Shown piece by piece: positions 1 through 9,592 of a stretch of DNA of 64,000 nucleotides. Within the stretch, counting starts at the first letter, position 1. Each line of letters opens with the position of its first letter. Position numbers and translations under genes: made by a program. The stretch is from positions 1 to 64,000 of the forward strand of contig CAIRCN010000004.1 in NCBI GenBank assembly GCA_903877135.1, given 5' to 3'. Source of the stretch: an uncultured Opitutia bacterium. GTDB lineage: Bacteria > Verrucomicrobiota > Verrucomicrobiia > Opitutales > Opitutaceae. A model generated the notes under the pieces. That model searched no databases. It was not told where the DNA came from and saw only the letters and a list, made by a program, of their open reading frames with translations.

Positions 1-40
1 ACCGCCCGGGCCAACTCGACACGCGCTGACAGGGTGATTT

Positions 41-2740
41 TTGTTTCCATGGGATCCTCGATTGAGAGGCGACCATGGTAACAGTTACCGTGAGGCAACG
101 ACTAGCTCGGGTAACATTTCGGGTGAGGCAACGCGTGCGGTCACCGGTTCCCGCGTCAAGCGCCTAGACTTCGAGACCCCCGCCCCGGTCATCGCCTATT
201 CGATCGGCGACATCGAGGCGCGTGGTTATGCCAACATCGGCGACTTCATGCAGAGTCTGCCGTTCAACTCCAGTGCGGCCAATTCGATCTACCAGACGTC
301 GAGCTTCCTGCGCGGCGCCGCGACGATCAATCTCCGCGGCCTCGGTTCCCAGCGCGTCCTCACGCTGGTAAACGGCCGCCGTGCCGTCCCCTACGCCTTG
401 ACCAACAGCGGCAACCGCTCGGTCTTCGACTTCAACAGTCTCCCAGCCGCGGCGATCGACAGCGTCGAAATCCTGAAGGACGGCGCCTCCGCGATCTACG
501 GTTCCGATGCCATGGCGGGCGTGATCAACGTGAAGCTGAAGAAAAACTTCGTCGGCCTCTCGACCAGCCTCTACTATGGCAACACCGAAAAAGGTTCCGG
601 TGGTGACACTGGCACGAAGGAAATGTCCTTTGTTGCCGGTGCGATGACGGGCAAGACCAAGATTTTCACGGCGTTCGACGTGAAGATCGCCAACTCGAAT
701 TTCCTCGTTGATTACGGCGTCAAGACAACGGATTTCACCTCCCAAGGTGCGAACAAGGGCCTTAACGGCAATTCGACTTCCAACTTCCCGGCCAACCTCA
801 CGCTGACCCGCGCTCAGGCGACGGCGTTGGGCCTCACCATCCCGAGCGCGACGGCCTCAAGCTGGAGCTTTGTCGTCAATGGCGGCCAGCCCACTGCAAA
901 TCCGACGCTGGCCTCGTTCACGGCCGCTCCCTCCGATCCGGCCAACGCGAATGCCGTCCTCATCGGCAATCAGAACCGCTACAACTTCGCCCCGGTTTAT
1001 GCGATCTACCCGGCCTACGATTACATCAGCAACTACACTTCGATCGAGCATGAGTTCACTGACAATCTGAAAGGCTTTGCCGAGATGACTTACTCGAAGA
1101 ATTCGACCTACTACGCGTTCACGCCCGTCGTCATCGGCTTCTCCACCGAAGGCTTGGTTCTTCCCGTCAACAATCCCTACAACCCTTTCGGCCTCGCGCT
1201 GACCACCCTGTCGGCCCGTGCCCTCTTCGGCCCGGTGCGGAAATTTGACACCGAGTCCACGGCGGGCAACTTCCTCGGCGGCCTCCGCGGCACCATCATG
1301 AACAAGTGGGACTGGGAGTCTGCCGTCAGCTACGGCTATGATACCGTCACCACCGTCTCGCGCAACGCCATCCGGGCGACGACCTATCAGTCCGCGTTGA
1401 ACGGCACGCTCTCCGGGTTCACCGGCAAGTTCGCCAATCCGTTCGGCCCGTCGGACCCTGGCCTAACCGCTGCGTTGTTTACCAGTTCCACCGGCACGAA
1501 CAAGTCCTCGGCCCTGACCTACGACGCCAGCGCCTCGGGTAAGCTCTTCGAACTGCCCGCGGGCGATCTGAGTTTCGCCGCCGGGTTTGAGGCGCGCAAC
1601 GAGGCACTCACGACCAATCCCGACACGGCCGCCTACATCGGCTCCGGCGGCGGCAGCCCTCTCTCAGGCAAGCGCGTCGTCACCTCGGAATACGTCGAAC
1701 TCACCGCCCCGCTCTACAAGTCGGTGGACTTCGGTTCCGCCGAACTGCAGTTGGCGGGCCGCCATGAGCATTACAGTGACTTCGGCAATGCCTCCAAGCC
1801 GAAGGTCGGCCTGAAAGTGCACCTGCCCGACTCCAAGTTCGTCAACCTGGTGCTCCGCGCTTCCTACTCCGAGTCCTTCCAGGCGCCTGCGCTTGGCCTT
1901 CTCTACTCGTCGCAGACGGTCGGGTTTACCTCGAACCTCGTTGCTGATCCGCTGCGTCCGCAGGATCCACCATCCCAGTTGAAGGTCGTGACTGGCGGCA
2001 ACCCCGGCCTGCTTCCCGAGACGGCCAAGGCGCAATACGCCGGCGCCGTCATTGAGACTCCGCTGGTCAAGAACCTGTCGTTCAGCGTCGATTTCTTCGA
2101 CTTCCGCATTCACCAGGTCATTGTCACGCCTTCCTCCTCCTACCTGCTCTCGGCGGCCGGTATGGCTCAGTTCCCCAACGGCGTGGTCCGCGACACGACC
2201 CTCGGCAATCCGGGCCCGATCCTTTACCTCAAGTCCGTCCCGTCGAACAATCCGGACGCCTATCAGCTCTACCGCGGCTTCGACTACGGCGTGAAATACG
2301 CGCTGCGCAACACGCCCTACGGCCAGTTCACGTTCTCCGGCGAAGCGACTAACATCACCAAGACCGGGTCTGATTCGGGCTTGGGCGGCGGTTTCTTCAA
2401 CAACGTCGGCCGCTACTACAACCCGCGCTGGAAGATCCAGGCCGGCACCTCCTGGTCCTACAAGGACTACGGCGCGTCGGTCACTTCCGACTGGACCGGC
2501 CACTGGTTCAACGACGGCTACACCGTCGCTGGCTGGGGTGAGAATCCCATGACCATCATCGGCGCCCAGGCCAGCTACAAGGGATTCTGGAACAGCACCA
2601 TCACGGTCGGAGTGAGCAACCTGTTCAACAACCAGCCGCCGCCGAACGGTCGCGCGAGCTCGGCCGGTTACGATCAGGGCATCTACGGGGCCTCCGCCCT
2701 CGGCCGCTACTGGTCTGCCCGCATCCGCAAGGATTTCTAA
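41..2740 (+). CDS. TonB-dependent outer-membrane receptor, abnormal or truncated N-terminus
   Basis: This is an outer-membrane receptor for energised uptake of a bound ligand. From about residue 33 (VTGSRVKRLDF) it reads as a normal plug domain, including LRGLGSQRVLTLVNGRR and VEILKDGASAIYGSDAMAGV. A long run of beta strands follows, and the chain ends in Phe (ARIRKDF), as outer-membrane barrels do. The N-terminus is wrong for the family: there is no signal peptide or lipobox. The frame is closed by a TGA at 35-37, and the only upstream start is a TTG at 41. Residues 13-34 come from an imperfect 33-base tandem duplication (77-142). Either the true 5' end was lost by recombination or this is a sequence-join artefact. 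The ligand is unknown; the S9 peptidase that follows hints at peptides. Confidence 0.85.
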   Translation: MFPWDPRLRGDHGNSYREATTSSGNISGEATRAVTGSRVKRLDFETPAPVIAYSIGDIEARGYANIGDFMQSLPFNSSAANSIYQTSSFLRGAATINLRGLGSQRVLTLVNGRRAVPYALTNSGNRSVFDFNSLPAAAIDSVEILKDGASAIYGSDAMAGVINVKLKKNFVGLSTSLYYGNTEKGSGGDTGTKEMSFVAGAMTGKTKIFTAFDVKIANSNFLVDYGVKTTDFTSQGANKGLNGNSTSNFPANLTLTRAQATALGLTIPSATASSWSFVVNGGQPTANPTLASFTAAPSDPANANAVLIGNQNRYNFAPVYAIYPAYDYISNYTSIEHEFTDNLKGFAEMTYSKNSTYYAFTPVVIGFSTEGLVLPVNNPYNPFGLALTTLSARALFGPVRKFDTESTAGNFLGGLRGTIMNKWDWESAVSYGYDTVTTVSRNAIRATTYQSALNGTLSGFTGKFANPFGPSDPGLTAALFTSSTGTNKSSALTYDASASGKLFELPAGDLSFAAGFEARNEALTTNPDTAAYIGSGGGSPLSGKRVVTSEYVELTAPLYKSVDFGSAELQLAGRHEHYSDFGNASKPKVGLKVHLPDSKFVNLVLRASYSESFQAPALGLLYSSQTVGFTSNLVADPLRPQDPPSQLKVVTGGNPGLLPETAKAQYAGAVIETPLVKNLSFSVDFFDFRIHQVIVTPSSSYLLSAAGMAQFPNGVVRDTTLGNPGPILYLKSVPSNNPDAYQLYRGFDYGVKYALRNTPYGQFTFSGEATNITKTGSDSGLGGGFFNNVGRYYNPRWKIQAGTSWSYKDYGASVTSDWTGHWFNDGYTVAGWGENPMTIIGAQASYKGFWNSTITVGVSNLFNNQPPPNGRASSAGYDQGIYGASALGRYWSARIRKDF
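77..142. repeat. Two-copy imperfect 33-base tandem repeat
   Basis: Copy 1 (77-109) and copy 2 (110-142) both begin GGTAACA and share GTGAGGCAACG at the same offset, with differences between. The repeat encodes two 11-residue units starting GN and containing EAT. It lies exactly where the receptor's signal peptide and linker should be. Confidence 0.6.
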
Positions 2741-2770
2741 ACGCGGAAGCGTGACCGCTCTCTGACGACA

Positions 2771-2803
2771 AGCGTGCCCTCCCTTTGGGGGGCACGCTTT
2801 TTT
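2771..2803 (+). terminator. Rho-independent terminator of the TonB receptor gene
   Basis: A 12-bp stem (2771-2782 with 2787-2798, one G-T pair) carries a 4-base loop and is followed by six T (2798-2803). It starts 31 bases after the receptor stop codon and ends before the next start at 2839, so the receptor and the peptidase are probably separate transcripts. Confidence 0.9.
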
Positions 2804-2838
2804 CTTCTCTCCGCCCTGTCTCTATTCCTACCGCCCCC

Positions 2839-4860
2839 ATGAAACGTCTCCTGCTCTCCCTCCTTGTGGCCGCATCGCTGCCGGCCGCGACACCATCCGC
2901 GCTCCTAGCTGAGCCGCCGGTGCCGATTTTGCCCGTTGCCACCTTCTTTCAGGCGCCGGAGATCACCTCGCTCACCTTTTCGCCCAACGGCAAATGCATC
3001 GCCTGCCTCGTGCCCTACCAGCATCGCCTGAACCTCGCGGTGATCGACCTCGAGAAAGGCACGAAGAACCTGCTCACCAACTTCACCGACCGGCAGGTCA
3101 TCCGGCCGCGTTGGGCGACCGACGACCGCATCTTGTTCGAGGTTGATGACGCCGGGCAGGAGTCGTTTGCCCTCAACGCCGTCAACCGCGACGGCTCCGA
3201 CCCGGCGATGATTGCATCTGGTTATTCCAAGGCGGGCACGGTCAACGAGGTGAATGTCCGTTTCCGCAGCGTCCTCGGCAGCATTGAAGGCGACGCCAAG
3301 AACATTCTGGTGCTCGCCAATCTCACCTACTCGGATTGGTCCGACGTCGCCGTGATGAACCTCAAGACTGGCAACATGACGAAGCTGATCGAGGCGCCAG
3401 GCAATGTGGACTACTACATCCGCGACCGGGCCGGCCAGGTGCGGCTCGCGGTGGTGTCCGATCACGGGATTAGGCGCGTGCTGTCGCGCGATCCCAAGAC
3501 CAAGGAGTGGACCAAGCTGACCGAGCATCGCCGCGGCCAGCCAGGCTGGGAGCCTATCGCCTTCGACGGCGACAACCGCACCCTCTTCATTTTGTCCGGC
3601 ATCGGTAGAAAAACGTCTGCCGTCTGCCGCTACGACACGGTGATGCACCAAGAAATCGACGTCGTGCTTGCCGACGACACCTATGACGCGGTCGATGCGA
3701 ACGCCGCTGTTGCGACCAGCTTCTCACCCTCGACCATCTACGACCCGTCGAAGCACAAGGTGGTCGGCCTGTCCTACGCGGCTGATCGCACTCGTTTCCG
3801 CTGGCTCGACGCCGACATGCAGCGCCTGCAGGAAAAACTGGAGAAAGCCCTGCCCGACACGGTCCACCAGCCGCGCCAATTTACCGAAGATGGCTCGAAG
3901 ATCATTTATTTTTCGTTCAGCGACCGAGACCCCGGCGTCTATTACGTCTATGACCGCGCCCACCAAAAACTGAACGAACTCGCGGTCCTAAAACCCGCGA
4001 TTGATCCGGAAAAAATGGCAGCGGTGCAGCTGGTCACTTACACCGCCCGCGACGGTTTGGTTTTGCACGGTTATCTTGCGTTGCCGAAAGGCCGTGCAGC
4101 GAAAAATCTCCCACTGGTGCTGCACCCGCATGGCGGCCCGTATGGCATCCGCGACGAGTGGACCTACACCGACGAGGTCCAGTTTTATGCGAATCGCGGC
4201 TACGCTGTGCTTCAGGTTGATTACCGCGGCTCCGGCGGTTACGGCACCTGGTTCCAAGCGGCGGGTTACAAAAAATGGGGCCTGGAGATGCAGGACGATC
4301 TGACCGACGGCGTTAAATGGCTCATCGCCCAAGGTATCGTCGATCCAGGTCGTGTAGTCATCAGCGGCGCCAGTTACGGCGGCTACGCCACGATGGCCGG
4401 GCTCACGTTCACGCCTGAACTATACTGCGCCGGCGTCAACTACGTGGGTGTCACCAATCTCACCACGCAATGGGGCAAGTATCACGGCACTGAATCACAG
4501 TTGGGCGTCGTGCTGGAGTGGTTTGCCGACATGGACAAAGCGGCGGACCGGAAGCGGGCTTACGACACCTCGCCTTGCAATTTCGCCGACCGCATCCGGG
4601 TGCCTGTGCTCATGGCCTACGGCAAAAACGATCCGCGGGTGTACATCGATCAGGGTTACGACATGGAGGCTGCGCTCAAGAAGGCCGGCAAAACCTATGA
4701 GATGATCATCGAATCTGACGAAGGACACGGCTTTCGGATGGAGGAGCGCCGCATCGCCTTCTTCACCAAAGTGGATGAATTTCTGAAGAAAAACGTGCCA
4801 CCGCCGGGCGCTAGCGTGACGCTCGGGCCGACCAAGGTCATCGAACTGCCGGCCAAGTAA
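2839..4860 (+). CDS. Secreted S9 family (prolyl oligopeptidase-type) serine peptidase
   Basis: This 673-residue peptidase should hydrolyse short peptides in the periplasm. Residues 1-24 form a signal peptide (MKRLLLSLLVAASLP). The N-terminal 400 residues look like the beta-propeller cap of S9 enzymes. The C-terminal alpha/beta hydrolase carries the triad Ser512 in GASYGGYA, Asp598 in YGKNDPR and His630 in DEGHGF. The ATG at 2839 is preferred to a longer frame because it starts the signal peptide directly. It follows a TonB receptor, which suggests peptide scavenging. Its 3' end overlaps the convergent glycosidase gene by 23 bases. S9C (acylaminoacyl peptidase-like) is the nearest subgroup; exact specificity cannot be read. 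Confidence 0.92.
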   Translation: MKRLLLSLLVAASLPAATPSALLAEPPVPILPVATFFQAPEITSLTFSPNGKCIACLVPYQHRLNLAVIDLEKGTKNLLTNFTDRQVIRPRWATDDRILFEVDDAGQESFALNAVNRDGSDPAMIASGYSKAGTVNEVNVRFRSVLGSIEGDAKNILVLANLTYSDWSDVAVMNLKTGNMTKLIEAPGNVDYYIRDRAGQVRLAVVSDHGIRRVLSRDPKTKEWTKLTEHRRGQPGWEPIAFDGDNRTLFILSGIGRKTSAVCRYDTVMHQEIDVVLADDTYDAVDANAAVATSFSPSTIYDPSKHKVVGLSYAADRTRFRWLDADMQRLQEKLEKALPDTVHQPRQFTEDGSKIIYFSFSDRDPGVYYVYDRAHQKLNELAVLKPAIDPEKMAAVQLVTYTARDGLVLHGYLALPKGRAAKNLPLVLHPHGGPYGIRDEWTYTDEVQFYANRGYAVLQVDYRGSGGYGTWFQAAGYKKWGLEMQDDLTDGVKWLIAQGIVDPGRVVISGASYGGYATMAGLTFTPELYCAGVNYVGVTNLTTQWGKYHGTESQLGVVLEWFADMDKAADRKRAYDTSPCNFADRIRVPVLMAYGKNDPRVYIDQGYDMEAALKKAGKTYEMIIESDEGHGFRMEERRIAFFTKVDEFLKKNVPPPGASVTLGPTKVIELPAK

Positions 4861-6667
4861 GCGTCCAGGCGTCGAGGTTCTTGCCCCAGTCGAGCTCGGG
4901 CAAACCGGTTCGCGGTGCTGGTTGTCCGAGCTTTTTTCCGAGCGGTCGGCCGCGGAGTGTCGTGTGACCGTCGCTGAGTTCGACGCGCTCGACCTTCACC
5001 TGACCCAAACCGCGCAGCGCGAGCCGCAGCACGGGAAAATGGGTCGCATCGCCGTCCCAAGCGACTGGCGCGGCGTGCTCTCGCACAAACGGACCGCGCG
5101 GTTGCGCTGCGGCCGTCTGAAACTCGATGGTGTTGCACGACTGCACCGTTTGCCACGAGCCGTCGGGCTGCTGCTGCTCCACGGCGACGGCTTGCAGGCA
5201 GGGCGCGAAATTTCGCACGGTGTAGCAAAGCTGCCAGCGTCCGCCGAAAACCGGCTCGCCACGACGCCATGCGCGAAACCGCGCCGCGTCCTGCGCGAGG
5301 ATGCGCTCGTTGGCCCCGCGCACGCGTCGGTCGCGGGTGAACCGCCACATTGCGCGCACCGCGCGCTGACCGACAGCGAGCGCCTTCTCGTAACGACGGG
5401 CGGAAGTGCCTACACCTCGCGCTTCCTCGCGTAGGAATACATCGCGCACTGCCAGATAGTGCCGCAGTTCCACGCTCGCGCGCAGCGGCGCCGGCAGCCG
5501 TTTCGCGTCGCACACGAGTTTCGCGAAGTATTTCTCCTGCGTGCGATAGCCATGCAGCGGCTCACGGCGCGAAACGGTATCCCACCGCTCGTTCGCCTCC
5601 CAGAGCGGATAACCGCCAAAGGGACATTTGTCGCAGGCGAGCGCCACGCGTGCGGCCTTTTTCGCCGTCTTCGCGCCGAACACCCGCGCGAATCCGCGCG
5701 CCAGCATCTCGTGCGGCTCCATCACGCCGGGGTCGAGCCACAGGCAGGCCGCGGCGGCATCGACCACTGTTGTCATCTCCATCGCGAGCCGGAACGGCTC
5801 CCACGAGGTCACGAGCAAGCCTTCTGTGCCGATCTTGGCGCCGTGCCGCCACCACGAGAGGATGTTGTCGAGCCGGTCGGTGAAATGCGGCAGCGGTTCG
5901 TAGCGCGCCGAACCGTTCATCGGACAACCCCAGACGGCGAAGTTGCGCGCGCGGAGCTGTTCGCCGAGGTCGCTCTCGGAAAAATTGAACAATTCGACGC
6001 GCGGACGCCGCCGGAATCCGTAGTAATACCACTCGTAGATCGTCAGGTCCGCCGGCAGCAGGGGAATCGCCTCCGGCAGAAAATAGAGCATGTCGGCCCA
6101 CATGCCCATCGTCAGCCCGAGCTTCGTGGTGATCGCGTGCAGCCGGCCGACGTGGCCGGCGAAATGTCCGGCGAGCCCGATCTCCGCGACCTCCTGGCGG
6201 CTCAGCGGGTGCCGGCCAAGCTGAAACGACTCGTCGAGGCCGACGTGAACTTTTCCCGCGGTGCAGAACGGCGCCATGTCGCGCAGCAGTTTCTCGGCGA
6301 TCTCCAGCGTGCGCGGGTGCAGCGGGCAAATCTGACCTCCGGGAAAAGGCGAGCCGTCGGGGCCGACGAGCTCGTTGAGGTCGCGCAGCTCCGGCACCTT
6401 GATCAGATATTGCGTGTGACCGAGGAGATTGACGATGGGCACGACCTTGATGCCAACGCGCGTGGCGGCGGCGACGAGCCGGGTCATCTGTTTGTAGGAA
6501 TAGGCGTCGTGGCGTGCGACGCCTGGCACGCTGGGGAACTCGACGGCGTCCTCGAGGTGCAGGTAAAGCTCCTGATAGCCCCACTCGGAGTAGCGCGGCA
6601 GCTGTGCGAGCAGCCAGTCGAGGCGTTCAACCTGTCGGCCGATGTCCCATTGGAATGCACGGATCAT
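4838..6667 (-). CDS. Glycoside hydrolase family 20-like (beta-N-acetylhexosaminidase-related)
   Basis: This 609-residue protein has a TIM-barrel N-terminal part and a GH20-type catalytic signature HVGLDE, in which Asp145-Glu146 match the catalytic Asp-Glu pair. Most hexosaminidases have GGDE here, so this is the divergent GLDE branch. Earlier barrel motifs include WGYQELYLHLED and VPIVNLLGHTQYL. There is no signal peptide, so it probably acts in the cytoplasm on imported amino-sugar oligosaccharides. The C-terminal 250 residues are a poorly conserved extension. ATG at 6667 is chosen over a TTG two codons upstream. The gene is divergent from the MOSC gene, 56 bases away. Substrate specificity is inferred only from the family. 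Confidence 0.8.
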   Translation of the reverse strand: MIRAFQWDIGRQVERLDWLLAQLPRYSEWGYQELYLHLEDAVEFPSVPGVARHDAYSYKQMTRLVAAATRVGIKVVPIVNLLGHTQYLIKVPELRDLNELVGPDGSPFPGGQICPLHPRTLEIAEKLLRDMAPFCTAGKVHVGLDESFQLGRHPLSRQEVAEIGLAGHFAGHVGRLHAITTKLGLTMGMWADMLYFLPEAIPLLPADLTIYEWYYYGFRRRPRVELFNFSESDLGEQLRARNFAVWGCPMNGSARYEPLPHFTDRLDNILSWWRHGAKIGTEGLLVTSWEPFRLAMEMTTVVDAAAACLWLDPGVMEPHEMLARGFARVFGAKTAKKAARVALACDKCPFGGYPLWEANERWDTVSRREPLHGYRTQEKYFAKLVCDAKRLPAPLRASVELRHYLAVRDVFLREEARGVGTSARRYEKALAVGQRAVRAMWRFTRDRRVRGANERILAQDAARFRAWRRGEPVFGGRWQLCYTVRNFAPCLQAVAVEQQQPDGSWQTVQSCNTIEFQTAAAQPRGPFVREHAAPVAWDGDATHFPVLRLALRGLGQVKVERVELSDGHTTLRGRPLGKKLGQPAPRTGLPELDWGKNLDAWTLTWPAVR

Positions 6668-6723
6668 GGGCAATAACTATCCGTGCCTTGTGTTGCGCGT
6701 CGAGCCTGTGTAGCGTGCCGGCG

Positions 6724-7257
6724 ATGCAGGTCGCCATCCGCCACATTTTCCTTTCGCCCGGGCACAATTTCTTCGGACGCCACGGGCAGCTGGCCGGCCA
6801 GCACCAGATCGTCGGCGTGCCGGAAGTCGTTTGCCGGGCGGGCTGGGGGATCGAGGGCGACCGGTTTTACGGCTACCGGCCGGACTACAAGGGCCAAATT
6901 ACATTTTTCGCATGGGAAATCTACGAAGCCGCCAAGCGCGATCTCGCGGTGCCAGCGCTCGCGTCGGAAGCGTTTCGCCGCAACGTGGTCATCGAGGGCG
7001 CTGATTTGAACGCGCTCATCGGCCGGCGCTTCACCCTGGGCGGAGTGACTTTCGAGGGCACGGAGGAATCGCGGCCGTGCCACTGGATGAACGCGGTGAT
7101 CGCGCCCGGTGCGGAGGACTGGTTACGCGGGCGCGGCGGCCTGCGTGCGAAGATTGTCAGCGATGGCCGGTTGGCGGTCGGCGCCGCCGAGCTGACGGTG
7201 CTCGCGAACGCGCCGGCGCTCAGCCCCGTTTTTGGCGGATCAACTGCTCCAACTTGA
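6724..7257 (+). CDS. MOSC domain protein
   Basis: This 177-residue protein resembles the MOSC (molybdenum cofactor sulfurase C-terminal) fold. It has [17 protein letters not shown] at the start, the [12 protein letters not shown] segment, and an RRNVVIEG-type motif near residue 85. It also has a conserved cysteine in SRPCHWM near residue 120, as in MOSC proteins that carry sulfur or bind molybdenum-cofactor enzymes. It is a single-domain form with no attached reductase. ATG at 6724 starts at the homologous region. Its 3' end overlaps the convergent transaldolase gene by 38 bases. The biological partner is unknown. Confidence 0.85.
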   Translation: MQVAIRHIFLSPGHNFFGRHGQLAGQHQIVGVPEVVCRAGWGIEGDRFYGYRPDYKGQITFFAWEIYEAAKRDLAVPALASEAFRRNVVIEGADLNALIGRRFTLGGVTFEGTEESRPCHWMNAVIAPGAEDWLRGRGGLRAKIVSDGRLAVGAAELTVLANAPALSPVFGGSTAPT

Positions 7258-8167
7258 CGATGTCCGCCGAGAATAGGCGGATGCCCTCGGCGGTTTTCTC
7301 GGTGGCCATTGCATCCTCGTTCAGCGCGAAGCGGAACGATTTTTCGTCGAAGGAAACTTTCTGCAGGTCCGCGGCGGCCGCTGCGGCCGGGTCGAGCTTG
7401 CGCACGATGGGGTCGGTCGAGGCCTTGAGCTCGGCGAGGAGCGCGGGCGCGATGGTCAGGAGATCGCAGCCTGCGAGTTCGAGGATCTCGCTCTTGTTGC
7501 GGAAACTCGCGCCCATGACCTCGGTCGCGTAGCCGAATTTCTTGTAGTAGGTGTAAATCTGGGTGACCGATTTCACGCCGGGGTCCTCGGCGCCGGCGAA
7601 GTCGCGGCCGGCGTTTTTCTTGTGCCAGTCGAGGATGCGGCCGACGAACGGTGAGATGAGCCGGATGCCGCCTTCGGCGCACGCGACGGCCTGCGCGAAC
7701 GAGAAGAGTAGTGTGAGGTTGCAGTTGATGCCGTCGCGGCGGAGCTGCTCGGCGGCCTTGATGCCCTCCCACGTCGAGGCGATCTTGATGAGGATGCGTT
7801 CGCGGCCGATGCCGGCCTGAGCGTAGAGCGCGATGATGTCGCGGGCCTTCGCGACGGTGGCGTCGCGGTCGAACGAGAGGCGGGCGTCCACTTCGGACGA
7901 GACGCGGCCGGGCACGATTTTGAGAATTTCGAGCCCGAAGACGACGAGCAGCCGGTCGATGACCTGGCCGAGCGGCGCGCCGGCGCCGGAATCGCGGATG
8001 GCCTGGTCCACGAGGTGCGCGTAGTCGGGCATCGCGGCGGCCTTCAGAATGAGGCTAGGGTTGGTGGTGGCGTCCTGCGGCGCGAATTCCTTCATGCTCG
8101 CAAAGTCGCCGGTATCGGCAACGACCTTCGTGAACTGCTTGAGCTGGTCGAGTTGGTTTGTGGGCAT
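7220..8167 (-). CDS. tal: Transaldolase
   Basis: Transaldolase moves a dihydroxyacetone unit between sedoheptulose 7-phosphate and glyceraldehyde 3-phosphate in the non-oxidative pentose phosphate pathway, in the cytoplasm. The 315-residue length fits the classical TalB type. Visible signatures are DATTNPSLI at residue 32 and the Schiff-base Lys128 in [15 protein letters not shown]. The [23 protein letters not shown] and VMGASFRN segments of the barrel are also present. It starts 3 bases after the stop of the upstream CCA-adding enzyme gene on the same strand, so the two are very likely cotranscribed. Confidence 0.97.
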   Translation of the reverse strand: MPTNQLDQLKQFTKVVADTGDFASMKEFAPQDATTNPSLILKAAAMPDYAHLVDQAIRDSGAGAPLGQVIDRLLVVFGLEILKIVPGRVSSEVDARLSFDRDATVAKARDIIALYAQAGIGRERILIKIASTWEGIKAAEQLRRDGINCNLTLLFSFAQAVACAEGGIRLISPFVGRILDWHKKNAGRDFAGAEDPGVKSVTQIYTYYKKFGYATEVMGASFRNKSEILELAGCDLLTIAPALLAELKASTDPIVRKLDPAAAAAADLQKVSFDEKSFRFALNEDAMATEKTAEGIRLFSADIVKLEQLIRQKRG

Positions 8168-8170
8168 GCC

Positions 8171-9580
8171 TTATGTTGCGCGGGATGTGTGGGTGCGCAA
8201 ATACTCTTCCAGCCACGCGACGCCGCCCGCCTCGTCGACGAACGCGCCGTCGAGCTGCGCCTCGAACGCGGTGTCGAGAATTGGGGTGAAGGCGCGACCG
8301 GGCCGGTGGCCGAGCGCGACGAGGTGGCGGCCGAGCACGAGGGGGCGCGGCGCGGCTTGCTCGAGCTCGAGGGCGTGGGCCTTGGCGATAAGTTCGTCGA
8401 TGCGGGCGTGCGTCTCGGGTGAGGCGAGAGGCGGACGGCCGTTGCTGTCGGCGCGCATGACGATCGCGAGTTCGTCGATTGTCGCGGGGGCGAGGCGGCG
8501 GGCGAGGCGGCGCACGCTCGTGTCGGTGAACTCGGTCCGACCGTGGTGATGTGCGAGGTGGTTGACGACGAGGGCGCGCACCGAGGCATCGAGTTCGAGC
8601 GGTGCGCCGATGCGCCGCAGAAACGCCTCCGCGAGCGGCCCGCCCGCCGGCTCGTGACCGGGGCTGATCCAGCGCAGGATACCTTTTTTCTCGGCATGCT
8701 GGGTGGTGGCCGACTTGCCGAAATCATGCGCGAGCACCGCCATCATCAGCAGCCGGCGGCGCGCCGGCACCGCTTCGCGCCACGCGGCTAGGGTCACGAG
8801 GGCGTCGAGGCAGCATTGCGTGTGCGTGAACACGTCGCCCTCGGGATGCCACAACGGCTCCTGCGGTGTGCCGCGCAGCGTGGCGACTTCGGGGAAGTGG
8901 CGCAGCCAGCCGCTCTCCTCAAGCACGGCGAGGCCGCGCGAGGGTTTGGACGATTTCATCGCCCACTTCTCCCATTCGCCCCAGACGCGTTCGACGGGCA
9001 GCTCGGCATAGTTGTCGGCGATGCTGCGACAGAGCGCAGCGGTTTCAGGCGCGAGGGTGAGGTCGAAGCGCGCGGCGAGCTGGAAGGCCCGCAGCACGCG
9101 CAGTGGATCCTCGTTGAACGCCGCGCTTGTGTGCCGCAGCACCCGGGCGCGCAGGTCGGCCTGACCGCCGTGCGGGTCGATGAGCGCGCCGCTGAATGGG
9201 TCGAGCGCGATGGCGTTGATCGTAAAATCGCGGCGCGCGGCGGCCTCGGCGTCGCTGAGCGCCGGGTCCGGTGCCACGGCGAAACCGCGGTGGCCGGCGC
9301 CGGTCTTGGATTCGCGGCGCGGCAGGCTGAAGTCATATTCCGCGCCGCTAACGGCGCTGCGGACCTTGATGACACCGAAACTCCGGCCGACGACGTCGGT
9401 GGCGCCGAAGGGCGCGAGGACACGGTGCAGCGTCTCGAAATCCACGCTGGCGACCTCGATATCGAAGTCCTTCGCCTCGAGCCCAAGCAATAGGTCGCGC
9501 ACGCCGCCGCCGACCAGCCGTGGCCGTCCGACGCGGCGCAGGGCGTCGAGCATGGACCGGAGTTCGGTGGGAATTTCCAT
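8171..9580 (-). CDS. cca: CCA-adding tRNA nucleotidyltransferase / poly(A) polymerase family with HD domain
   Basis: This class II nucleotidyltransferase should add or repair the CCA end of tRNA. The head has the LVGGGVRDLLLG motif and the catalytic carboxylates of KDFDIEVAS. It also has RRDFTINAIALDP and the base-reading region NEDPLRVLRAFQLAARF. A metal-dependent HD phosphohydrolase domain follows (LAHDFGK, near residue 267), as in the bacterial enzymes that also trim phosphates. At 469 residues it is longer than the E. coli enzyme. It could instead be a poly(A) polymerase, because sequence alone separates the two poorly. A single CCA enzyme in the genome would settle this. Confidence 0.9.
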   Translation of the reverse strand: MEIPTELRSMLDALRRVGRPRLVGGGVRDLLLGLEAKDFDIEVASVDFETLHRVLAPFGATDVVGRSFGVIKVRSAVSGAEYDFSLPRRESKTGAGHRGFAVAPDPALSDAEAAARRDFTINAIALDPFSGALIDPHGGQADLRARVLRHTSAAFNEDPLRVLRAFQLAARFDLTLAPETAALCRSIADNYAELPVERVWGEWEKWAMKSSKPSRGLAVLEESGWLRHFPEVATLRGTPQEPLWHPEGDVFTHTQCCLDALVTLAAWREAVPARRRLLMMAVLAHDFGKSATTQHAEKKGILRWISPGHEPAGGPLAEAFLRRIGAPLELDASVRALVVNHLAHHHGRTEFTDTSVRRLARRLAPATIDELAIVMRADSNGRPPLASPETHARIDELIAKAHALELEQAAPRPLVLGRHLVALGHRPGRAFTPILDTAFEAQLDGAFVDEAGGVAWLEEYLRTHTSRAT

Positions 9581-9592
9581 GCTAGGCGTCGG

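Noticed and set aside
5459-6676. Plus-strand open frame of 405 codons opposite the GH20-like gene
   Set aside because: It is rich in Arg, Ala and Gly with no domain motif, and mirrors a well-supported gene. High GC keeps antisense frames open.
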